Positions 39,014-47,492 of a DNA stretch of 64,000 nt are shown here, piece by piece. The position numbers and the translations under genes are program-made. The stretch spans positions 310,001 to 374,000 of the forward strand of contig NZ_UTKY01000034.1 of the NCBI RefSeq assembly GCF_900583165.1, in the 5' to 3' direction. The notes under the pieces are model-generated. The model ran no database searches, had not been told where the DNA came from, and saw only the letters and a list, made by a program, of their open reading frames with translations. Each line of letters begins with the position of its first letter. Position 1 is the first letter of the stretch. The stretch comes from Pseudomonas viridiflava (GTDB taxonomy: Bacteria; Pseudomonadota; Gammaproteobacteria; Pseudomonadales; Pseudomonadaceae).

Positions 39014-39793
39014 ATGGAAAAGCCCCGCGACACCGGTAAACAGAAAGTCCGCTCGGCCGAAGTGGGCACCGACATCCTCAAGGCCCTGGCCGAACTGTCG
39101 CCGGCCACGTCGCTGTCGCGCCTGGCCGAGCATGTGCAGATGCCAGCGAGCAAGGTGCATCGCTATCTACAGGCCTTGATCGCTTCAGGGTTTGCCGAGC
39201 AAAACGTAGTCACCAACCACTATGGCCTGGGACGCGAAGCCTTGCGCGTAGGCCTGGCGGCGCTGGGCAGCATGGACGTATTGAAAGTCGGCGCCCTGCC
39301 CCTGGCGGAGCTGCGTGATGACTTGAATGAAACCTGCTTTCTGGCGGTATGGGGCAATCAAGGCGCGACCGTGGTGCATATCGAACCGGCGGTGCGCGCC
39401 GTGACGGTGGTGACACAGTTGGGTTCAGTGTTGCCGCTGCTCAGTTCGTCCACGGGCTTGGTGTTCAGCGCGTTCCTGCCGTTGCGGGAGACCGTCGAAT
39501 TGCGTGAGCGAGAGGTGCAGGCGGGTAGCGCCCACGCGTTCGCGGACGATCAGGCCTACGCCAGCGCCTGCGAACAGATTCGCGCCCGGGGCCTGCATTT
39601 TGTGCATGGTTTGTTGATGCCGGGGGTGGACGCATTGTCGGCGCCGGTGTTCAACGCGGTCGGGCACGTCGCGGCGGTGATGACCGTGGTCGGCCCCACC
39701 TCGTTGTTCCACGCCGATGAGGACGGCCCGGCAGCGCAGCGTTTGCTGGCGGCAAGCCGGGCGGTAAGTTGGCGCATGGGCTATCAACCCTGA
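39014..39793 (+). CDS. hmgR: IclR-family regulator HmgR
   Basis: A 259-residue IclR-type regulator that should repress hmgA-fahA-maiA until homogentisate binds. N-terminal winged helix (LSRLAEHVQMPASKVHRYLQ) and C-terminal effector domain (ETCFLAVWGNQGATVVHIEP, ending near GHVAAVMTVVGP). The start at 39014 (MEKPRDTGKQ) suits the family; its Shine-Dalgarno is weak, and an ATG 21 codons upstream at 38951 remains possible. Divergent placement from hmgA supports the assignment. Confidence 0.88.
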   Translation: MEKPRDTGKQKVRSAEVGTDILKALAELSPATSLSRLAEHVQMPASKVHRYLQALIASGFAEQNVVTNHYGLGREALRVGLAALGSMDVLKVGALPLAELRDDLNETCFLAVWGNQGATVVHIEPAVRAVTVVTQLGSVLPLLSSSTGLVFSAFLPLRETVELREREVQAGSAHAFADDQAYASACEQIRARGLHFVHGLLMPGVDALSAPVFNAVGHVAAVMTVVGPTSLFHADEDGPAAQRLLAASRAVSWRMGYQP

Positions 39794-39794
39794 G

Positions 39795-41237
39795 TCAGTC
39801 GTGCCACTGGGTCAGGGCCAACGCCAAGCGATTTTCCAGCGTGTGGATGGGCGTGGCGTCGCTCAGGTAGTTATTGCTGATCATCGAAAACACCAGGCGC
39901 CGGCCCTCGGCATCAGTGATATAGCCGCTCAACGATGACACCCCGGCCATGGAGCCGGTTTTGGCGTGCAGGTTGTTTTCAGCGGCCGTGCCGCGCAACC
40001 GGTAGCGCAGGCTCCCGCCGCGCATGCGCTCTGCATTGCCGGCAATCGGCAAGGCGTTGTACCAGGCGTCAAACCACGGTTGTTTGGCCGTTGCCAGCAG
40101 CAGGTCCGTGAGGGTTTGCGAGGACACCAGGTTACGCCGCGACAAACCCGAACCGTCCACCTGGCTCAGCGTCGTCGGGTCCAGCCCTTGGCGCCGCATA
40201 AATGCCGCCACCGCCAAGGCGCCTGCCTGTGCCGTCCCCGCATTGGATGTCTTGCGCCCCATGGCCTTGAGCAAGGCTTCGGACATGTTGTTGTTCGACA
40301 GCTTGAGCAACGGCGTGATCAGCTGCTGCAGCGGTGCAGATTGATGCTCCGCCAACAGCGTGGCGGTCGCCGGAGTGGTACCCCCGATCACACGCCGGCC
40401 CAGCACCTCAATGCCTTGTTGCGCCAGCGCCTGCTCGAACAGATTGGCCACCAGTTGCGTCGGTTCCCACACACTGACCCACTGCCGGCTCTGCTTGCCC
40501 GGCGCCAGTGCGCCGGTCAATTGCAGCACATTGGTGCCGTGCTGGCGGGTGATGCCATAGCTGTTACCGGGGCCACTGACGGCGCGGTTGTTCAGTTGCA
40601 CATAGTCGGTGGCCGGGCTTACCACCACACTTACTGGCTGGCCGACCGTGACGGGAGCCTTGGCGGTCACGAGCAAGGTTCCGGCATCAAAATCGGCATT
40701 GGGTGACACGGTCAACGCCGAAACCTGCGCGCCGTAATAAGTACTTTCATCGTCGTGGGCCCAGTCGACACCCAGGCGCTCAGCGTCAAAGAAGGTGTCG
40801 TCGAACACAAGATCCCCCTCCACGCGTCGAACCCCCTGGCTCGCCAATTGCGCGGCCAAAGCCTGGTAATCCGCGAATTGGGTGGTCGGATCGCCCAAGC
40901 CCCGCACGTAGAGGTTTGCGGTGAGGCGCTCGCCCTGCTGTGGACCGTTGCTCAACAGCTGGGTGGAAAAGCGGTACTGCGGCCCCAGCACCTCCATCGC
41001 TGCTGCCGTGGTCAGCAACTTGAGATTAGAGGCTGGCACCAGCCGCGTACGTGGGTTGTGCTGGTAGAGCGTATTGCCGCGATCGTCGCGCACCATCAAG
41101 GAGACGGTGGCGCCCTGCAGCGCGGGGTCAGCCAGGAGATGATCCAGGGCGGCTGGGATGGAGGTCTGCGAAACGCTCGCACACCCCCCCAGCAGAAACA
41201 GCAATGCGCTGGTGACTATCAACTTTGCAAATGGCAT
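39795..41237 (-). CDS. dacB: D-Ala-D-Ala carboxypeptidase/endopeptidase PBP4 (DacB)
   Basis: A penicillin-binding protein of peptidase family S13 that trims or opens cross-links in periplasmic peptidoglycan. The 480-residue protein has an N-terminal signal with a possible lipobox (LLGGC, Cys19), the SxxK motif at Ser70-Asn-Leu-Lys73, the SxN-type LSNNNMSEALL motif near residue 313, and KTG in HAKTGSMAGVSSLSGY near residue 425. A large inserted domain between SxxK and SxN is typical of this class. It converges on hmgR with one base between stop codons. In pseudomonads this enzyme can influence AmpC induction. Confidence 0.93.
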   Translation of the reverse strand: MPFAKLIVTSALLFLLGGCASVSQTSIPAALDHLLADPALQGATVSLMVRDDRGNTLYQHNPRTRLVPASNLKLLTTAAAMEVLGPQYRFSTQLLSNGPQQGERLTANLYVRGLGDPTTQFADYQALAAQLASQGVRRVEGDLVFDDTFFDAERLGVDWAHDDESTYYGAQVSALTVSPNADFDAGTLLVTAKAPVTVGQPVSVVVSPATDYVQLNNRAVSGPGNSYGITRQHGTNVLQLTGALAPGKQSRQWVSVWEPTQLVANLFEQALAQQGIEVLGRRVIGGTTPATATLLAEHQSAPLQQLITPLLKLSNNNMSEALLKAMGRKTSNAGTAQAGALAVAAFMRRQGLDPTTLSQVDGSGLSRRNLVSSQTLTDLLLATAKQPWFDAWYNALPIAGNAERMRGGSLRYRLRGTAAENNLHAKTGSMAGVSSLSGYITDAEGRRLVFSMISNNYLSDATPIHTLENRLALALTQWHD

Positions 41238-41316
41238 CGGCGTTTTGTGTCCGCAAAAAACTGTGCGGCAACGCTACCAGCTCACTCACCTTGTGGCGAG
41301 AGAGCTTGCCGTAGCG

Positions 41317-42249
41317 TTACGCCTGGAGGCGAAAGCCCAGGCGGGGGAAATGCACATGCACGGTGCCGGCGCGTTCGTCGGTACGCCGCAGGATCAGCTC
41401 TTCGCGACCGGCGAAGAGCAATTCTCCGGCGACCGGGTCGACGCCATAATCGATGGCGCTGATGGTCACCTGCTGGCCCACCTTGAAGCCGTTCAAGTCG
41501 TCGAACACTTCGTCCGGCAACGGCGCCGGCGTGGCATTGCGCGAAATCTCCAGCGCTTGTTCCGGGGTCATCTGGCTGGCGGTGCCGTGGCCGAAACCGA
41601 GCACGCGCTCCAGCCATGCCGACACGGCCGGATAGGCATCCACAAGCGGCGCAGTCACCGGCGTAGCCTTGAGAAACCACAGCGGGTGAGCCAAGGCAAA
41701 GTCAGCAATCGAGGGCTCACCGAACAGGAAGTCCCCGGTCTCGCGCTGCAACTGCTGCTCCAGGCGCGCCATGATCGCCGGCCACTGGTGCTTGGCCAGC
41801 TCAACCGGCAATTTACTCGCTGTGCCGCCACTGAACAGTGCCGCGCGGTCGGCGAGAAACGCCTTGATGGCCTCCGGCGGCAGTTTGCCAAAGCGTACGG
41901 CCACCGACTCCGGCTGGAACACCAGGCTCACGGCATGGGCGAACACCACGCTGTCGGCCCAGCTGGCGAAAGTTTGGGTGATCATTTCCTGGCCCAGTGG
42001 GAACAAGGCCGGTGCGGTTTTTTCCTGCTCCAGGCGGCGAGCAATCAAGGCGGTGTCGCAGTAGATATCGGCGCCAACCTGCAATACCGGCGTCTTGCGA
42101 TAACCACCGGTCAACGCGGTAAGGTCTGGCTTGGGCATCACCGGCGAGATGTGTACGGAGTGCCAGGACAAGCCTTTGAAACCCAGCAACAGCCGAGCCT
42201 TTTCCGCGAAGGGAGACGTTGGATAGTGATGCAGGATTAACTCAGACAT
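41317..42249 (-). CDS. Glutathione S-transferase-like protein
   Basis: A 310-residue protein with a thioredoxin-like N-terminal GST domain (MSELILHHYPTSPFAEKARLLL) with Ser-Pro-Phe at the active-site loop and GGYRKTPVLQ carrying the cis-proline, then a helical C-terminal domain (GEPSIADFALAHPLWFL). About 80 extra C-terminal residues (FKVGQQVTISAIDYGVDPV...) look like a small beta domain, so it is longer than ordinary GSTs. Start set at 42249 by homology; 14 further codons upstream are unsupported. Substrate unknown. Confidence 0.87.
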   Translation of the reverse strand: MSELILHHYPTSPFAEKARLLLGFKGLSWHSVHISPVMPKPDLTALTGGYRKTPVLQVGADIYCDTALIARRLEQEKTAPALFPLGQEMITQTFASWADSVVFAHAVSLVFQPESVAVRFGKLPPEAIKAFLADRAALFSGGTASKLPVELAKHQWPAIMARLEQQLQRETGDFLFGEPSIADFALAHPLWFLKATPVTAPLVDAYPAVSAWLERVLGFGHGTASQMTPEQALEISRNATPAPLPDEVFDDLNGFKVGQQVTISAIDYGVDPVAGELLFAGREELILRRTDERAGTVHVHFPRLGFRLQA

Positions 42250-42323
42250 GCCGGGACTCCTTAGCAAATGAGCCCGAAGCTTAGCGCGCAATGCCCGTCA
42301 ACGGCCTGATGGGAACCCATCAG

Positions 42324-42599
42324 TCAAATTGATAGACCGCTGGCGGCCAGGCACTCCTTGGCACTCTTCCTCAGTTTCTTGATCAAGCGTTCCTGGCGCA
42401 ACGCCTCGCCCTTGCTCGCACACTGCTCTGTGTACACCAGCGCTACTGCCGGGCTGGACAGGAAGAACCGTGCGCCCTTGCCGCTCTGGTGCATGGCGAA
42501 GCGGCGCACCGGATCGTTGCTGATGCCACAGTAAAGCGAGCCATTGGCGGCGCGTACCAGGTAGACGAACCAGGGCTTGGGTTCTGAAGGCTCAGTCAC
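42324..42599 (-). CDS. GIY-YIG nuclease-fold protein (YhbQ-like)
   Basis: A 91-residue protein consisting of one GIY-YIG domain: [17 protein letters not shown] carries the altered GIY/YIG pair (VYLV and YCGIS), with the conserved Arg in [17 protein letters not shown] and a Glu in [16 protein letters not shown]. Stand-alone members such as E. coli YhbQ have DNA nuclease activity in vitro, role unclear. Single gene. Confidence 0.9.
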   Translation of the reverse strand: MTEPSEPKPWFVYLVRAANGSLYCGISNDPVRRFAMHQSGKGARFFLSSPAVALVYTEQCASKGEALRQERLIKKLRKSAKECLAASGLSI

Positions 42600-42636
42600 G
42601 GTTCAATTCAGCAAGACAAGAAGAGCGCACAGTTTA

Positions 42637-43107
42637 TCAACGACTGGCCTGAAATGCCTTCAAACCGCGCAGCGCCTGGGCACGTACGGCGTTCTTGACC
42701 ACCGGCGTCCAACCGAGCAGCAGGCCTTTGGCGCCCAGTGCCTGACGTGACCAACGCCACAGGTCGAAGCTGTCGTGATGCTCGCAGATCTTGCCGTCGC
42801 GAAACACAAAGCGCGCCTGAATGTCGTTGACCACGGTGTTGCCCGTGGCACTGAACAGGTAAGTGGCGACCCAGTGCGCACTGCCGCTGCGCTCATCGCT
42901 GCGCACACTGTCGAAGGTCAGGGAAAATTCCTTGGCGCGGGTGGTGAGCATGCGCCACATATCGCCGGCATCGCGCCCGCGCAGTTCGCCGAAGGCCGGG
43001 TCGCTGAACACCACATCGTCGGTGTAGCAGGCGGCCATGGCCTCGGCGTCCAGGCGTTGGAACGCCTGGTAGAAGCGGGTGATCAGGGCGTCGTGGTCAT
43101 CACTCAT
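42637..43107 (-). CDS. SnoaL-like/NTF2-fold protein
   Basis: A 156-residue protein starting MSDDHDALITRFYQAFQRLDAEAM with the SnoaL-like cone fold: ACYTDDVVFSDPAFGELRG, then strands HWVATYLFSATGNTVVNDIQARF (in part) and the end segment HHDSFDLWRW. Proteins of this family include isomerases and many enzymes or binding proteins without assigned substrates. The longer frame (to 43353) runs into the neighbouring pilin gene and was rejected. Confidence 0.83.
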   Translation of the reverse strand: MSDDHDALITRFYQAFQRLDAEAMAACYTDDVVFSDPAFGELRGRDAGDMWRMLTTRAKEFSLTFDSVRSDERSGSAHWVATYLFSATGNTVVNDIQARFVFRDGKICEHHDSFDLWRWSRQALGAKGLLLGWTPVVKNAVRAQALRGLKAFQASR

Positions 43108-43207
43108 GGGCTGGCTCCGGGCTATCGTCAGGTGTGTGCACGATAGTCCGCAAGGCTCGGGAAAGCCATGATCATTCGCCAGCTCGATGGCGTGGTACCC
43201 AATGCGC

Positions 43208-43855
43208 TTAGAGGTAGACCACTTCGAGGGTGGCGCTGCCGTCCAGCGGAATTTCGGTGGTGAGCGGCAGGGTCCGCTTTGGCGCAATCGTTGCTGAAAT
43301 GTTGAAATCGACTTCCAGATTTTGCACCGCCAAGGGCGACGCCCCGCCGCCAACAGCCCCGTTCAACGAGCGCAGCCATCCCACCTGCCACCCCGTCCCC
43401 GTCGCATCTACCCAACTGTTGCCGTCGGGGGATTCGATCATCGAGCGAGGGATACCATCGCCGCTGGCTTGAGTGGGCGTCAGCATATATGCGCCAATTT
43501 TCACATCACCGGTCGCCAGTCCCAGGCCGTAATGGGGGGTGTTTCCTGGAATATAGGAATATGCAGTGCCAGGGCGATTATCTGTGCTTTTCACGGCTAT
43601 CAGCGTCGTCGCTTCGCATTCAACCATCAACTTCATGGAAATAACCGTTGGCAACGGGTTGGGCGTATTGGCGTTGGGGAGGTCTTGGGCCGAAATTTTC
43701 CCGTAATCCGCCATACCGCCATTGGACAGGCTAGGCGTGCAAGCGGACGGGGTGATCAACCCCTTGACGGTCAAGTCGACACTGGATGCGCCGAATGCAG
43801 TGGAGGCGCCGGACAGCACTATCGCGGCTGCCAGCAATGAAATGGAGTTCTTCAT
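43208..43855 (-). CDS. DUF1120 fimbrial subunit, detached copy
   Basis: A 215-residue secreted pilin-like protein with a signal peptide ending near AFG-ASS. The mature N terminus has the family stretch VDLTVKGLITPSACTP, and Cys39 pairs with Cys80, 41 residues apart rather than 39 because of a two-residue insertion. The C terminus (LDGSATLEVVYL) has alternating hydrophobics and the penultimate tyrosine expected for chaperone recognition. It is on the opposite strand, 2.3 kb from the fimbrial operon, beyond two regulators. It probably serves as an alternative subunit for the same usher. Confidence 0.88.
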   Translation of the reverse strand: MKNSISLLAAAIVLSGASTAFGASSVDLTVKGLITPSACTPSLSNGGMADYGKISAQDLPNANTPNPLPTVISMKLMVECEATTLIAVKSTDNRPGTAYSYIPGNTPHYGLGLATGDVKIGAYMLTPTQASGDGIPRSMIESPDGNSWVDATGTGWQVGWLRSLNGAVGGGASPLAVQNLEVDFNISATIAPKRTLPLTTEIPLDGSATLEVVYL

Positions 43856-44095
43856 TAGTTATAAGCTCTTACTAAAGTCTGACAATGGCGATATACGCGC
43901 ACAGCCGTACGCCGCAACCTATTTTCACTGTCAACTTATTTATCAGGACTAAGGATTTTATGCATTCATCCAACAGAATCAACGCATTAACTTACTGTAA
44001 TCTCACCGACCATAACGATGAATACAAATAATCCGAATAAGGATGCGCCCCGTCATAAAACTGCAACTTTCCCATGCATTAGCTGCCGTGAGAAA

Positions 44096-44731
44096 TTAAG
44101 GAACCATCCCACTCTCCCGCGCATAAGCATATAAATCCACATCCGTGGAAATACTCAACCGCAACATCGCCGTACTCTTTTGTTTACTGATAGTGGAAAT
44201 GCTGCGATTGACCCGCGCGGCGATCTGACTGACGGTCATACCACTGGCCAGCATTCTCACCACCTCGCGCTCCTTGCCGGACAATTGCGGGGGTTGATCC
44301 GGCGCGCTACTGCCTGCCAGGTCGAGTTGAACGCGCAAGCACTCGCTGATGAATGTGCGTCCCTGCAGCACAGTGCTGACGGCCTTGGGTAGCTCACGGG
44401 CTGAAGCATTTTTAGCCACGATGGCCTTCGCACCATGGGAAAATGCGGAACGCAGGGTGGCAACATTGGCAAACATCGTGACAAGAATGACCGGCAAACC
44501 TGGGTACTGTCGATTCAGTAAACCCAACAGCGCATACCCGTCCGCGTGCTGGCCGCCAGGCATCGCGAAGTCAGTTACGATCAGATCGCAGGGGGTCGTG
44601 GCAACCAAGGCCAGAAGTTGATCCGGCCCATCAGCTTCGCCGACGACTTTGCACTTCCCATTAGCCTCTATCACCACTTTTTGCCCAACACGAACAATAG
44701 GGTGATCGTCGGCAATAATTATCCGATTCAT
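44096..44731 (-). CDS. RcsB/BvgA-like response regulator
   Basis: A 211-residue response regulator of the NarL/FixJ class. Receiver: acidic pair at residues 8-9 (ADDHPIVRVG), phospho-acceptor Asp54 in LIVTDFAMPG, conserved Lys near residue 107 (VAKNAS). LuxR-type helix-turn-helix: LSGKEREVVRMLASGMTVSQ followed by STISKQKSTAMLRL, the form seen in RcsB, BvgA and EvgA, which receive phosphate from a separate Hpt domain. It lies with the receiver-Hpt gene upstream and between DUF1120 genes, so it likely controls fimbrial expression. Separate transcription unit: 198 bp from the gene upstream. Confidence 0.9.
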   Translation of the reverse strand: MNRIIIADDHPIVRVGQKVVIEANGKCKVVGEADGPDQLLALVATTPCDLIVTDFAMPGGQHADGYALLGLLNRQYPGLPVILVTMFANVATLRSAFSHGAKAIVAKNASARELPKAVSTVLQGRTFISECLRVQLDLAGSSAPDQPPQLSGKEREVVRMLASGMTVSQIAARVNRSISTISKQKSTAMLRLSISTDVDLYAYARESGMVP

Positions 44732-44929
44732 CGGTCAGTTCCATGATGGCAATTTGAGTTCGGCAAAATACCTCGACAAGGCTTGTACAACAACTACTGA
44801 TATTGCACAGGACATGGCCTACGCCTTTGTTTTGCGGACCAGAGTTGATGCCTACAATATAAAGAGAAATAACAGACAGAAACATCCTACAGTTCAAACG
44901 GGATTATTCCTGCATTACTTGACGATAAA

Positions 44930-45760
44930 TCAAAGATTGGCCAGGTACTGCAAATAGCGCTCAACATCGTGATCAAATCGTTCGAGTGCCTGGCAGCTGG
45001 TCAGTACGCCAACGCGCTCAACCTGTTCTATTAATTGCAGGGCGCGCGGTTCAAGGTCGGTGGAGCCTAGAAACGCAATACTGCCTATCAATCTGTGCAG
45101 CAACTGTGCGGTCAACTCAGCATCCCTATTTTTACGAGCCTGGACCAAAGCGGCGAGGTCATCATGGGCTTCCTGAATCAAGCAAAACAGCAACGGTTCA
45201 ACCGCCTCCCAAAAACCGAACGTGGCAATCAGACTGACGCGCGTTGGCAACCGGCCGCTCGTCCTTAAGGTTCCTGCCAGTAGCAGGCTGCGACGCGCCA
45301 GCGTACCTGGGCCCGGCAGCCAATACAGAGCCACCTGCCTTAGTTGCTCCAAGGTGATGGGTTTGACTAGCCAATCGTCCATGCCGCAGGCCAGGCACCG
45401 CTGAATCTGCTCCGGCCCCAGGCAGCCGGTCAAGGCGACAACCGGCAGGCGCCGCGCGCCGCACTGCGCTTCGCGGCGGCGCAATTCTGCGGTCATGACA
45501 TACCCATCCATGATTGGCATGCGGCAATCGCTGATGACCAGGTCAAAGGAGTGTGCAGCCAATGCTTGCAGTGCCTGCACACCATCACCTACCGCCTCGT
45601 GCGCCAGCCCCAATGTGTGCAGGAAAGCACCGATCAGCAGCCGATAAGCGCGGTGATCATCCACCAGCAGAACCCGCTTGTGCTGCCAATGGGACGGCAC
45701 GGCAGGCCCCTGCGATGCCCCTTGTGCACCTCGGCCTGCATTAGTGTCCGCCATAGCCAC
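44930..45760 (-). CDS. Receiver-Hpt phosphorelay protein (no kinase domain)
   Basis: A 276-residue protein with a CheY-like receiver (residues 28-145: LLVDDHRAYR, phospho-acceptor Asp78 in LVISDCRMPIMDG, Lys133 in WLVKP) and a C-terminal Hpt-like helical bundle (residues about 175-276) with candidate phospho-histidine His222 in LLHRLIGSIAFLG. The residue three after the histidine is Ile rather than the usual Lys. The arrangement equals the last two domains of BvgS/EvgS hybrid kinases without sensor, HATPase or dimerisation parts. No kinase gene is visible in the window. Start may be the ATG at 45760 or two codons later. Confidence 0.85.
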   Translation of the reverse strand: MAMADTNAGRGAQGASQGPAVPSHWQHKRVLLVDDHRAYRLLIGAFLHTLGLAHEAVGDGVQALQALAAHSFDLVISDCRMPIMDGYVMTAELRRREAQCGARRLPVVALTGCLGPEQIQRCLACGMDDWLVKPITLEQLRQVALYWLPGPGTLARRSLLLAGTLRTSGRLPTRVSLIATFGFWEAVEPLLFCLIQEAHDDLAALVQARKNRDAELTAQLLHRLIGSIAFLGSTDLEPRALQLIEQVERVGVLTSCQALERFDHDVERYLQYLANL

Positions 45761-46170
45761 CTCGTGCTGAGTGAGCAGCCTACCCCGTACCCTTAAGGAT
45801 AGAGGATGCTGCTCGCCGGCCAGGCTTGGTCGACTTCACTCGAGTTTTCCCCGCAAAGGGCCATGCCGCCATTCGAATAAATGAATAGGGGCGATTTAAG
45901 AGCGCTGGAAAGTATCCGAACGAATGAACAGAGGCGATACAACAACTACGACAACGCAAGATTTCCTACATGCACAGTAGCGTTTTCCAAACTTCAAGCG
46001 CGCCGTTGGCCACTATCGTAATAGTTGCATTTTCCCACGCCAGCCCCAGCGCTAAAGTCGCCGTCGCTCGGCCCAAGAAGGCGCGATGGGGCTAATAACA
46101 AACACACTGCCCTCCCCATCAGTGCACTGCCCGAGCTCCCTGTCCCCCCTAGTTCCCAGGAGCCCATTCA
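45761..46170. promoter_or_regulatory. Divergent regulatory region of regulators and fimbrial operon
   Basis: A 410-bp region without a supported gene between the receiver-Hpt gene and the first pilin gene. It is more AT-rich than its neighbours in its middle part and contains a pair of similar direct repeats at 45874-45899 and 45917-45942. CAGGAG 8 nt before 46171 is the ribosome-binding site of the first pilin. Promoter elements could not be assigned with confidence. Confidence 0.6.
45874..45942 (+). repeat. Pair of direct repeats, candidate regulator-binding sites
   Basis: Two 26-nt copies start 43 bp apart (45874 and 45917) and agree at 20 of 26 positions. The shared core is CGAAYRAATGAAYAGRGGCG followed by AT. 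The 43-bp period is about four DNA turns, putting both copies on the same face. A related GGCGATA block occurs at about 43888, upstream of the detached pilin gene. Confidence 0.55.
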
Positions 46171-46794
46171 ATGAAAGCCTCATTAGCCACCATGGTGGCT
46201 GTCGTATTGCTTGGCGGTACGTCTTGCGTACTGGCTGCCAGCAGCGTCGACTTGACCGTAAAAGGCATGATTACCCCCAGCGCCTGCACACCAAGCCTGT
46301 CCCAGGACGGCAAGGTAGATTACGGCAAGATTCCCGCAAAAGACCTGTCCCTCGACAAGCCTACCGAGCTGCCCCTCAGCATCCTGCAACTGAGTGTGAA
46401 CTGTGAGGCCCCGACCCTGTTCGCCCTGCACACGCGGGACAACCGCCAAGGCTCATCCTATTACGCTCACCCGAGCAACTATGGCCTGGGCCTGATCAAC
46501 GGCGACCAAAAGCTGGGCAGCTATGGAATAGGCGTATTCAACCCGGTCGCGGACATCCCGGTGGTGCCTCTGATCTCTTTCGACAGCGGCAAGACCTGGG
46601 TAGTGAACGCCAGCGGCAGTTACATGGAGCCTGGCGCCTGGATCAGTTTTGGCGACTCGCCCACCCCCAAAGCGCTGAGCAACGTGACGGTCGACCTGCG
46701 CATCGACACCAGCATCGCCCCCGCCAGCGGCTTGACCCTGACTGCTGAAGTCCCGCTGGACGGCAACGCCACGGTAGACGTGGTGTACCTCTAA
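46171..46794 (+). CDS. DUF1120 fimbrial subunit 1 of the operon
   Basis: First gene of the plus-strand fimbrial operon, 207 residues. Signal peptide to about residue 22 (VLA-ASS), then VDLTVKGMITPSACTPSLSQ with Cys39 and the second cysteine at position 78. The body has the family blocks YGLGLINGDQKLG and IAPASGLTLTAEVPLDG, ending VDVVYL. It follows a 410-bp regulatory region, so it is likely the most strongly expressed subunit. DUF1120 proteins accompany the yhc chaperone-usher genes in E. coli. Confidence 0.9.
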   Translation: MKASLATMVAVVLLGGTSCVLAASSVDLTVKGMITPSACTPSLSQDGKVDYGKIPAKDLSLDKPTELPLSILQLSVNCEAPTLFALHTRDNRQGSSYYAHPSNYGLGLINGDQKLGSYGIGVFNPVADIPVVPLISFDSGKTWVVNASGSYMEPGAWISFGDSPTPKALSNVTVDLRIDTSIAPASGLTLTAEVPLDGNATVDVVYL

Positions 46795-46824
46795 ACCCAA
46801 CGAAATACCCTCCCACAAGGACCT

Positions 46825-47454
46825 GTGCCCATGGATAGAACCACCCCTGCCGCCCTGGCGCTACTGCTGGCCGCCTGCGCCCCAGGCGCGTTTGCGGCCA
46901 GCAGTACGGATTTGAGTGTCTCCGGGATTATCACCCCGGCCTCTTGTACCCCCAGCCTCTCGGACGGCGGGGTGGTCGACCACGGCAAGTTGACCGCCAA
47001 AGACCTGCATCTGGACCAGCCGACCAGTCTGCAAGCCGGCGAAATGAGCCTGCAAGTGCAGTGCGAAGGGCCCACGTTTTTCACGCTGACCACGGTAGAC
47101 AACCGTGCCGGCAGTTCCGCGATCAACCCGGCCCACCACGGGCTGGGGGTGATCAACGACGACCAGAAACTCGGCAGCGTGGCTTTTGGTGTGTTCGATC
47201 CGGTGGCCGACAGCGTGCCGGTGCAGGCCATCCAGTCCCGCGACGGAGGAGCCACCTGGCGTGCCTCTTCGTACCTGGGCCACGCCGCATTTACCTCGTT
47301 TGCACCCCCCGGCGGCCCCTACACGCCAATGGCCCTGCAAACCCTGAGCGCCCGCCTGCGGGCGTTCACCATGATCGTGCCTGCCAGCAACCTGACGTTG
47401 CTGGATGAGGTACCGATCGATGGCCAGGCCACGTTGCAACTCAAGTATTGGTAA
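46825..47454 (+). CDS. DUF1120 fimbrial subunit 2
   Basis: A 209-residue paralogue 30 bp after subunit 1. The signal peptide is alanine/leucine-rich with an internal Cys (LLLAACAPGAFA-ASS), which resembles a lipobox but lacks a good -3/-1 pattern for lipidation once the AFA cut site is considered. Mature start STDLSVSGIITPASCTP; Cys39 and Cys78. It is the most divergent of the first four and ends LQLKYW, with Trp in place of the usual final Leu after the penultimate Tyr. Confidence 0.9.
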   Translation: MPMDRTTPAALALLLAACAPGAFAASSTDLSVSGIITPASCTPSLSDGGVVDHGKLTAKDLHLDQPTSLQAGEMSLQVQCEGPTFFTLTTVDNRAGSSAINPAHHGLGVINDDQKLGSVAFGVFDPVADSVPVQAIQSRDGGATWRASSYLGHAAFTSFAPPGGPYTPMALQTLSARLRAFTMIVPASNLTLLDEVPIDGQATLQLKYW

Positions 47455-47492
47455 GTGCGTTTCCCATCCCCTTTTGATCCAGGAGCCTCATC

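Noticed and set aside
41286..41316. Possible solo REP unit (TGTGGCGAGAGAGCTTGCCG) after the GST-like gene
   Set aside because: Resembles a degenerate REP half but lacks an inverted partner, and only about 15 bases are convincing.
44754..44957. Small plus-strand open frame between the two regulator genes
   Set aside because: No ribosome-binding site, no similarity, and it runs into the antisense of the receiver-Hpt gene.
46825..46890. Lipoprotein signal in subunit 2 (LLLAACAPG)
   Set aside because: The Ala-Ala-Cys stretch is lipobox-like, but the usual AFA-ASS signal peptidase I site follows in the same register as in all paralogues.
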